Below, in pieces: positions 56,063 through 64,000 of a DNA stretch of 64,000 nucleotides (position 1 is the stretch's first letter; the number at the start of each line of letters is the position of its first letter). The stretch lies in contig JADNRY010000065.1 of the NCBI GenBank assembly GCA_015501585.1, forward strand, positions 202,254 to 266,253, in the 5' to 3' direction. Under the pieces are notes generated by a model. That model searched no databases and was not told where the DNA came from. It was given only the letters and a program-made list of their open reading frames with translations. The position numbers were made by a program, and so were the translations under genes. This DNA is from Rhodocollybia butyracea (taxonomy: Eukaryota; Basidiomycota; Agaricomycetes; Agaricales; Omphalotaceae).

Positions 56063-56632
56063 TTCAACTTACCGTCATTCTTTTTTTCTCGATGTGTTTT
56101 TCGTTTTGTTCTTTTGGATTCTGGCGCTACCTCGGTTTTTTTCTGCATTCCGACCCTACTCTCTTCTCGCGTATCGTCACTTTGTTGGGCTATTTTATTG
56201 CATTAACCGTTTATGCTCTATTTATCCCCTGCATAACATCTTCTCTCCACGTTTCTTCACTTTCGCAAAGTCCTGCTATCTTTTCCTTTTATTCTCCTAA
56301 ACAGCATCGACGCCTCAGGTCCCAGTCACTCTTTTATTCTTGTAGTTGATTATGTATCATTAGTGTATTACTCACTACATACGATCTTGACGATAACCAG
56401 TATTTTACTAACATTGAACCACTTGATAAGTTTAATACAGCTCGAGCCCCTCGTTTGACTATGCAAGCTTCCCTCGAGAGCTATCAGCATTTTTCCGATT
56501 CGGCGAGGTATTCGCTCCTCCATCCGGATGTGTCGGAGCGAGCTTGAGAGTCAGGGGATCAAACTCAGATAAACTTGGGCGCTACGTAAAGCACTATCTA
56601 TCATTAATGCTGTCGTCCGCCCTTCGTTAGCC
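56063..56632. other. intergenic, promoter of the transporter gene
   Basis: This 570-bp interval lies between two plus-strand genes. T-rich pyrimidine tracts occupy 56080-56300 and no gene is supported. The downstream part should hold the promoter of the transporter gene. Confidence 0.5.
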
Positions 56633-58421
56633 ATGGACTCGAACACCAGTCCTGCTCGGTCAAACTCGACAGTTAGAGCCGTTTCGTCCCTGTCCAGAAC
56701 TGATTTGAGTCACCTTGGCAAGACACAATACTCAATCGGTGTCGGTTTATTACTGTACGGTTTTTTGAGCTCACGCTAGGTTATTTCCTCACGTATTATT
56801 TTACAGAATCGTAGTTTTTTTGTGGACCGCCTCCAATTTCGTCACCCAGGTCTGGATTTCTGGCCTTCGGGCTTCAGGTTCGAGTTATGACTGACGGGTT
56901 ATTCTGCAGGATCTGTTCCAGGATGGATACGAGAAAGCGTTTCTGCAAGTGTCATATACTGCTTTGGAAATATTAATACTCACATGGAAGGAATAGTGTT
57001 ACATACCTCAACACATCTGCCTTTGCTCTCTATTTACTTCCATCTGTTCTGAGACTGTGCTTGAAGAGAAGCTTTGGTAGGAAAGCCGCGCTACCTGGTA
57101 GGTTTGATATCTATCGTCTGCAAAACACTCGGCCCAATGTTGTATAGGTTATGAACAGATATCGGATAGAGAGGATGAGGATCTATCCACGGATAGAAGA
57201 GAAAGAGAGGTGCGTCTATGATTTTGTTGTTCTCAACCATTCGACTAATGCTTCGGTTTTGCAGTCTCGTGTGAATGAACCTGGTCCTTCTGCCAGCTCT
57301 GATCTTCCCCCACTTACCATGCAAGAGACAGCTCAACTTGCTTTTATCTTCTGTTTCATCTGGTATGTGGAAGTATACAGCAATGAACTCTCAAATCATA
57401 ACCATTCCACCAGGTTTGCTGCGAATTGGACTTGAATGCATCCTTAGGTCCGACATTCGACTCTCCTAATGTCCACCGAACGTATATTCATGTCTTCCGT
57501 AGACTACACGAGCGTGGCCAGCGCGACAATCCTTTCAAGTACAAGCGGTATGTTCCATTGAGATTTGCCTTTACTCGCATCCCTTCTAAAATTTTGTTTA
57601 GGATTTTTCACTCTGGGAATCGGACGAATCTTCAAAGTCGAAACGCTAACGTTGGCTAAAATCGGAGCTGTTTCGACAAGGTTTGTAAACTCACCATGAT
57701 GCATGGGTTCGATCTTAATGTTTCCTCATGATCAATAGCTTTGTAGGCGTACTTCTTGTCGCTTTATCAGATTCCTCTCAGAGCAGTAGCGAGCGTAACA
57801 ACCTAGACATGACTCCAGTCTCGGATTCAACACGATACGCACTGGGTGATCTCCTTGCGCTTTTTTCGGCGGCATTCTATGCCTTCTATGTTATTCTCCT
57901 CAAGGTACGGATACGTTCAGAGTCCCGGATTGATATGCAATTGTTTTTCGGATTCGTTGGTCTCTTCAATATCATCTCATGCTGGCCGATGGGGGTCATC
58001 CTGCATTTCACCGGTATCGAACCATTTGAATTACCGTCTACTAGAAAAGCAATTGCCGCACTCCTGATTAATGTAAGCATCACTTCTGCACCCAAAACTT
58101 TTTCTGAAATTTGCACAGATGGCTATAACCTGGTCGAGTGACTACCTTTATGTCATAGCGATGCTGAAGACCACCCCACTGGTTGTAACCATTGGACTTA
58201 GCCTAACGATTCCGCTCGCAGTGGTGGGTGATTTTCTCCTCACAAAGCCTGTACAGGCGCAAGTTTTAGTTGGCGCGCTGTTGGTCGTAGGCGCATTCGT
58301 TGTTGTCGGAATAGACGATGCGAAGACAGAACCACAGGACAACACTGTAGATACATCACGTTCCCCGCTTCGCTCTGAGAGTCGAGGCAGACGACAGCCT
58401 CCTGTCGAAATCGGGACGTAG
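56633..58421 (+). CDS. SLC35F5/YML018C-type DMT transporter, one frame break
   Basis: ATG at 56633; stop at 58421. Helices in order include YSIGVGLLLIVVFLWTASNF, YLNTSAFALYLLPSVLRL, QETAQLAFIFCFIWFAANW, NASLDYTSVASATILSSTSG, FFTLGIGRIF, IGAVSTSFVGVLLVALSD, ALGDLLALFSAAFYAFYVIL, MAITWSSDYLYVIAMLKTTP and VGALLVVGAFVVVGIDD, giving a ten-helix EamA/DMT fold. Yeast relatives sit in the vacuolar membrane; the substrate is unknown. The frame breaks between ANW and LNASL near 57429-57432: the sequence reads tggacttgaatgc where one extra T would keep Thr-Leu. Both sides are otherwise well conserved, and splice sites on either side are normal. This may be a recent mutation or a sequencing error in a short T run. 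Confidence 0.87.
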
Positions 58422-58665
58422 TAGTACCTGTCTATAAGTTACATTTTGTGATTCACTCAACGTTGGTTCTTGCTGGCAACAAAAATTGTTTCGCCCGAAT
58501 TTCGTTTGAGTAACACATTTTAGTTCGTGACGTCCTTCCCAAAATTTCTTTGACTTGTCCAAAGCCTGTGTGCTACCCAATAATCAGATATGATATTTGT
58601 TTATTCTATGCCTTCTGTCCCATTTCTCTACGCTGCTCGGTCCAGTCGCGCCATTGTTCGATGTC

Positions 58666-59913
58666 TTATCCAGTTATCAAAGCCTGCAAGAGCTCAGCAG
58701 TCTCCTGGGCACTTGCTCTCATCTCGGGCTCATACTGGAACATTCGTCGCAGTATCCTCTCAGCTTTATCTCTATCAGCCTTCGCCTCTTCATCCACAAT
58801 CGCTATATCAGCAAGCCACTTCGTCGTCTTCTTGCTCTCCAGTGATTCCTCCACATGTTGGACCGTCTGAATCCACAAGTGACTTCTCATCCCGCTTTTC
58901 GAACCATCGCGAGGGCATTAGACCGAGCCAGATGATCATATTCAAGATCATCCTACCTTCGAACGGAAAGTAAAAGTTAGATATACCCCGACACTCATAG
59001 CCTAAATGGCTGACGCAGGATCGGCACTAGTACCATCGAACAAGATCTCGGGGGCGGCATAAGCGCGAGGACAACGTGATTTGTGTTTTTGGATGTTCGG
59101 GAGACCATAAAAAGGCTTCGCCAAAGTCACGATTTTGACATGGAAAGTACGATCGGTAAAAGTAGTGGGTCAAAAGCAACGTGGGATTAGGGTCTTCAAC
59201 CAAGTATTGAGGAGCACGAGGATTCAAAGAGTCTGAATGAGTGGTAGCGGCGTCGCAGATTTGGAATGTCATCTTTTCGGGCTTGCCGAGGTATCGTTCT
59301 ACATCTTCTTGGGATGACCACGATGAAATAGCGTCGGTATAAAGAAGGATGTTGTTTAGATAGAGATCTTTCAGGATCGGTATCACAAGCCTTGAGTCAG
59401 AAGATTTACCTGCAACAAACTGGATTGACTGACCTCCGTGGACAACCCGATGTCTATGCAAATAACGCACACCGCAGGAGAGCTGAGCCGCTATGTATTT
59501 AGTGACCCTGATTGGAATGGTTTCGCCGAGATGATGCCACCATCCAGAGTTAAAGACGGACCCAACAATGTATTGATGCGTTCCATTTGGACCGCGCTTA
59601 AATTCGTCCAGCAGATGAACAACATAGTCTTGGTCTCCATTAACAATATCGATATCCGAGTAACTCGGTTGCTCGAGATGATGGAGAACAGCTATCTCAG
59701 AAGCGACTCTGCTATGACAATCTTGAGAGCCGCGTAGCGATTTGTGACAGAGTCCCTGACGAGCCACACGGTGGAAAATGTGCCATGTCCGAGCTAATGA
59801 ACAACAGTGTAACGGTTGTTGTGAAATGTATCGCCTAGATGGACTGGGTGTAGGCCGCCTAGTCGGTAGAGTTTGACGTTCTCGGCGTCAATAACTATGT
59901 CCTTGACGAGCAT
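58666..59913 (-). pseudogene. decayed SRPK-like protein kinase
   Basis: Starting at 59913 the minus strand reads DIVIDAENVKLYRLGGLHPV and GDTFHNNRYTVVH, the typical fungal SRPK N-lobe, then a TAG stop at 59794-59796 exactly where the family has a lysine before LGHGTFSTVWLVRD. AALKIVIAES follows, then a frame change into RVASEIAVLHHLEQ, YVVHLLDEFKRGPNGTHQ and a catalytic-loop region RHRVVHG split by an intron. LYLNNILLYTD follows. Another frame change separates HVKIV from DFGEAFLWSPEHPKTQI, and another leads to YAAPEILFDGTSADPAS. Part of the C-lobe then seems to be missing before WLADIAIVDEEAKADRDKAE and the family-like end RILRRMFQYEPEMRASAQ. One stop, at least three frame changes and a deletion make this a pseudogene. 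Active relatives phosphorylate Arg/Ser-rich splicing factors. Confidence 0.88.
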
Positions 59914-60779
59914 TATAAAATTGAGGGTGAGTGTTCGGCATCATATCCCGCTCAGTGAGCGCGGCGCTCAGTCGTTTTGCAGTCGGTCATTGCATTTCTT
60001 GCTCTCGAGAACTGAAGCTGGGAATATATGTGATTATGAGATAGAGGAGAGCTGAGAATGTCATCTACAACGCTCAATATGGATGCTGATAATTGTGTTG
60101 AAGATTTGAGTTTTTTTTTGGAGGGAAGGAGATGAGTTGGAGATGAGCCTGGTTAAACGTGCATCGTGCGTGAAAACATGTGCAGCATTATATTATATAA
60201 AGACTTGAATCGATGAGAGCTACTAAAGGACGAAACACGAGTCTAATACTACTACTACTACTACTACTGGTAAGAGTAAGTTGCCGTAGTACTATACGAG
60301 AGTCAATCCCTCCGTGAGAATCGTATCAAAGATCCAGACTCCTGGCCGCTGACTTCCATATATTGCCTTCAATGAACAAGACGATATCCGACGATGAATC
60401 ACACCCTATCCACCCTATATCTATCCGTATATCTCACTCCCACTGAGTCCTTCTACTTTTCCTTTCGCCCCATCAGTTGAAGTCGAAGTAGACTCTGTTT
60501 AGACACCGACTCATGCTTCTTGTGGGCAAATTTGTTTACAATGTCCTAGACCTATACGCAGAAAATACGCAGGAACAGAGCCGTGGGTACCGCAGAACTT
60601 GAAACTTTGTACAGACTCTATGTTAAGCTCGTTTGCCTAGGTTGAGTCCGAGTCCGATGCATACGGGAGATATATTTGTGACGATTCCACCAGTGGTTTT
60701 CAGGCATTTGACCCCTTGACCTTAACAACAAGGACCGCCCAGCAACCTCCAACATTGTCACCCACTTGCTGTCGATGTT
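59914..60779. other. gene-free interval with ACT microsatellite
   Basis: This 0.87-kb interval has no supported gene. It holds a (TAC)n microsatellite (separate entry) and a tatataaag motif near 60193. The last 100 bp before 60780 resemble the sequence before the second multi-TM copy (caccagtg-ttt-caggcatt), so the promoter was duplicated with the gene. Confidence 0.5.
60247..60268. repeat. (TAC)7 microsatellite
   Basis: Seven perfect TAC units plus one T make a 22-bp microsatellite in intergenic sequence. If read as plus-strand codons it gives a leucine run, which produces a spurious signal-peptide-like frame. Confidence 0.95.
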
Positions 60780-62083
60780 ATGGCAGACTCTTTTGGGATC
60801 AGCGAGGCCCAACTGCTAGCCCTGTTTCTCAGTAGTGTTCTGTATGGTATGCTTCTGATCACATCTGCCTACTGTTTGCGGTATCTTCTTTGGGAGTCTG
60901 ATGAAAGAGGCGGAAGCTTAAAGCTGCATCGACGATCCACTGGTTAATGCTCACAGCGGCCTTGTTCTATTGGCATTGTGCACATTTGATGTTGCGCTGG
61001 TGTTGATGCGTACCACTCAAGCTTTTATATTCTACACTGGCCCAGGGGGCTCAGCAGCAGAGTTCACCGGATTGACCGACTGGGTCAATATCTTAGAGGT
61101 GAGTGCTTATAACAATCACATGTGCTCTTTATCCGTTCTGATATTGTATTTTTTGGTGTTTAGTCGTGTAATGTTGCTTTAGGCAAGCTTATCAGCGACG
61201 CCATTTTGGTAGGCATTCGGGACCTCCACCGGTGTCTTTCCCTCAAATCTCACTCACTTCTCAGGTTTACCGGTGCTGGATTATATCGAACCGCAGTATC
61301 ACTCTGATAACCTTCCCCGTCTTATTATGGCTCGGAGAAATTGTGATAGCAATATTCCTTATCTTCTTAGAAGCGAGTCACGGAATAACCCTAAAGTACT
61401 GCTCACTGAAGTGACAGAGATCCAGGTTGTTATCACTGCGGCATGTGCTATATCACTCGTCAACAATATTATCACCACTGGTAATATTCAATCGTTACTA
61501 TCATTATTCATTGTTAACCGCTTACCGGCTTCATCCCAAAGGTTTTATTGTACATCGCATCTGGATTGTAGAGAAAGAAAACAGTCTTTATGCTACTCAA
61601 ACTCGGGCCGCATCTGGTGCGCACTTCCCCGATCTCTTCAGGCGCAGTGCCCACAGAAAGACGAGACTTCAAAGAGTCATCCGAATTATCATTGAGTCGG
61701 GTCTGCTATACACTGCTACAGATTTTATCACCTTCATCACGTTCTTGGTACGCAGCAACTCGTTTTACGCGATCTCAGATGTGGTAAGGCGTTATGTCTG
61801 GACTGTGTTCACCTAGAAGGAAACTGATAATGCAAATCAATAGGAACTTCAAATTCTTTCAATCGCATTCAACCTCATTATTATCCGCGTCAACACACAG
61901 CCCAGTGAATCAGAAAGTTACACTATTCAGTCCCATTTGACCTTCCCATTGCGATTCTCTGCCACAACAAATCCGAGCACCGCTCTTGATACTGCCAGTG
62001 CCAGTTCAACCAAGATGAACTCACTCTCTGGGTCGAGGAGCTCAGATGAGGTATTGCAGAATGGTTCTTTACTTGACCCATAG
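60780..62083 (+). pseudogene. multi-TM protein, decayed tandem copy 1
   Basis: ATG at 60780 gives MADSFGISEAQLLALFL, YGMLLITSAYCLRYLLW and ESDERGG, then loses frame. Compared base by base with the downstream copy, it lacks one base near 60913 (causing TAA at 60945-60947), one near 60957 and one near 61383 (causing TGA at 61412-61414). With those restored by comparison, the family layout of seven hydrophobic segments is intact: CTFDVALVLM, AFIFYTGPGG, SCNVALGKLISDAIL, VYRCWIISNRSITLI, FPVLLWLGEIVIAIFLIF, a segment with AISLVNNIITT, VHRIWIVEKENSLY, a block FITFITFLVRSNSFYAISDV, and a Ser-rich tail ending LLDP at 62083. Introns match those of copy 2. The function of the family is unknown. Three independent losses fit decay after duplication better than noise. 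Confidence 0.8.
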
Positions 62084-63121
62084 AACTGTAAGGACCCGCT
62101 GTCACACTAGTCCCGAGAGCAATTGGTGCGCCAGGCTCAATACCCAGTTGCGTGGGCTTTGGCTAGCTAGTCAGGAGAGGACTGACAAGCGTGCTGCCCA
62201 ATATCCGGCAGGAGCTGCATGCTACAATACGGATACGCCTGCAAGCGGACTTATTTTGCCCTGATGCCCTTTCTCACTAATACCAGAAAGGCGTGCGACA
62301 CGCGCCCTCGTGTTTATGTATGCTTTCTATGCTTATGCTCTTTCTTACAAGATCCCCGGATCGCCTTTTGAACCAGTCCTTATACCACTTACTAGAAACA
62401 CCTCCATACAGATACCTATAGATATACAGATAGACCAGAACTCGTAATAGCTTTCCGCCCCTTAGTACTTGAACTTATTTACATAAACGGTACTTATGAA
62501 AGAGTTTTTTTTGAAAAAAAAAGAACTGTAAGGAAGTTGAATATAAAAGATATTTCTATTACATGACACTGGACTTGCATTGAATAAAGGACAACTTGCA
62601 AGGCTCGTAGCCTCTCGTAGCTCGTAACGCGCGCAACCTGTAATCATTCAATCCAGAAACGTTCTCACGATATGCCTCTGCCAATTATCCTCACAAACGA
62701 TGTCGATTTGAAAATCTCACAACAAACTTTCGACTGAAATTGGAAATGCCAGCGACCTACTGCCTCCGACTGCTCTTCTAAATGGACGCAGCCCTGGTTG
62801 TGACAGACTCTCCGTATATAACAAAGATATGCTCACCTCTGAATTGCATTTGCTTCAAATTGAACAACCTGATTCTTCGTCCTCAATGTGTCTTCGGGTT
62901 TTACGATTGATGTCAATAAGTATCCGAACTGGATTCAGTACAGAGAAAATGCTGAGGGTTCTGTCTGAAGGTTCAAATTGGCGATGCCGTAGCCTTGCTG
63001 AAGCGCTGGCGCTGTTGATCATGCGCAAATGTCAAACTGTCAATCCCACCAGTGATTTCCAGGCATTCGACGTTGCGGGAGCTTAAAGCTTAACCTCCAG
63101 CATCACCCAGCCATTAATGTC
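62084..63121. other. spacer between tandem copies
   Basis: This 1.04-kb interval separates the two multi-TM copies. A short frame (62829-63086, preceded by tatataac) is open for 85 codons but has no recognisable similarity. The final 80 bp resemble the sequence upstream of copy 1. A 13-bp word agaactgtaagga occurs at about 62081 and 62522, which could mark the edge of a rearrangement. Confidence 0.45.
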
Positions 63122-64000
63122 ATGGCAGACTCATTGGGGATCAGCGAGGCCCAACTGCTAGCCCTGTTTCTCTGCAGTGTTTTATGGGGTATGCTCCTGA
63201 TCACGTCTGCCTACTGTTTGCGTTATCTTCTTTGGGAGTCTGATGAAAGAGGTGGCAAGCTCAAGAGCGCATTGACAATCCACTGGTTGATGCTCGCAAT
63301 GGCCCTTGTACTTTTGGCATTGTGCACATTTGATGTCGCACTGTTGTTAATGCGTGCCATTCAAGCGTTTATATTCTACACCGGCCCAGGAGGCTCAGCA
63401 GCAGAGTTCACCGGATTGACCAACTGGGTCAATATCTTAGAGGTGAGTGCTTACAACAATCGCATATGCTCTTGTCCGTTTTGATATTGTATCTTTTTTC
63501 GTATTTAGTCGTGTAATATTGCTTTAGGCAAGCTTATCAGCGATGCCATCTTGGTGAGCATTCGGGATCTCCACCAGTGTCTTTCCTCAAATCTCACTCA
63601 CTTCCCAGGTTTACCGGTGCTGGATTATATCGAACCGCAGTATCACTCTGATAACCTTCCCCACCTTATTATGGCTCGGAGAAGTTGCGATGGTAATATA
63701 CATCATCTTTGCAGAAGCGAGTCAAAGAGATAACCCCGAAGTACTGCTCACTGAGGTGGCAGAGCTCCAGACTGCTATCACTGTGGCATGGAGTATGTCA
63801 CTCATCAACAATGTTATCACCACTGGTAATATTCAATCGATATTATTCACTGTTAATCACTTACTGGCTTCATCCCAAAGGTTTCATTGTATATCGCATC
63901 TGGATTGTAGAGAAAGAAAACAGCCTTTATGCTAATCGAACTCGGACCTCATCTGGTGCACAATTACCCAGCCTCTTCAGGCGCAATGCCCGCAGAAAAA
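63122..64000 (+). CDS. multi-TM protein, tandem copy 2 (cut by window end)
   Basis: ATG at 63122 opens MADSLGISEAQLLALFLCSV, WGMLLITSAYCLRYLLW, then ALTIHWLMLAMALVLLAL, TFDVALLLMRAIQAFIFY, TGPGGSAAEFTGLTNWVNIL. After an intron (about 63442-63507) come SCNIALGKLISDAIL and, after a second (about 63554-63608), VYRCWIISNRSITLI, FPTLLWLGEVAMVIYIIF, AEASQRDNPEVLLTEVAELQ and SMSLINNVITTG. A third intron (about 63827-63881) leads to FIVYRIWIVEKENSLYANRT and SSGAQLPSLFRRNARRK, where the window stops. The frame is intact throughout, unlike copy 1. The 7-TM-like layout is common in Agaricomycete genomes in expanded families with no assigned function. I infer an integral membrane receptor-like or transporter-like protein but cannot decide which. 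Confidence 0.82.

Noticed and set aside
60212..60310. Signal-peptide-like frame with a leucine run
   Set aside because: The leucines come from the (TAC)n microsatellite, and the frame stops after about 35 codons with no downstream exon that I could support.
62829..63086. 85-codon plus-strand frame after a TATA-like motif
   Set aside because: There is no recognisable similarity, and its 3' part overlaps the block duplicated upstream of both multi-TM copies, so it is probably promoter sequence.

Overview
The window is nuclear DNA from a filamentous basidiomycete, most likely a mushroom-forming Agaricomycete. The evidence is dense genes on both strands, many introns of about 50 nt with GT..AG borders, a Kss1/Fus3-type MAP kinase closest in sequence style to basidiomycete Kpp2/Ubc3, an SRPK-like kinase relic, and a tandem pair of lineage-specific multi-TM genes. 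No prokaryotic operon, CRISPR array, rRNA gene or intact transposon was seen. All gene models were spliced by hand; outer ends are firmer than internal exon borders.

Layout. 0-10.4 kb: a multi-TM protein with a long disordered tail (-), a LIM-domain protein (-), a gene-free stretch and an F-box-like gene (+). 10.5-17.3 kb: an FMN/cytochrome-b5 lactate dehydrogenase (-) divergent from a SAP-like coiled-coil protein (+), then a MAP kinase (-). 18.5-26.5 kb: CBF5 (-) divergent from RPL22 (+), then a large DEAH helicase (-). 26.9-36.4 kb: a single-pass membrane protein (-), a 2.2-kb gap and INO80 (-). 36.9-47.9 kb: FUM1 (-)/PEX11 (+), a 95-residue twin-Cx9C protein (-)/lipoyl synthase (+), XRCC2-like (-)/coiled-coil protein (+), and SLX9 (-). 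48-58.4 kb: an intron-containing tRNA-Met, a hydantoinase-DUF917 fusion (-)/ESS2 (+), FYV6-like (-)/an SRF1-like membrane protein (+), and an SLC35F-type transporter (+). 58.6-64 kb: a decayed SRPK-like kinase (-) and two tandem multi-TM genes, the first decayed and the second running off the end.

How the genes relate. Seven pairs are head-to-head with 93-363 bp between start codons, so shared promoters are likely. Some pairs are functionally matched: CBF5/RPL22 (ribosome), FUM1/PEX11 (mitochondrion/peroxisome), and the Cx9C protein/lipoyl synthase (mitochondrion). Housekeeping genes between 10 and 54 kb have consistent reading frames. Frame damage is concentrated in the F-box gene near 9.3 kb and between 57 and 62 kb, beside the lineage-specific family, which looks like a faster-evolving segment. 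I did not find a convincing new multi-gene system. The best leads are the decay/duplication zone at 57-64 kb and several gene-structure oddities.
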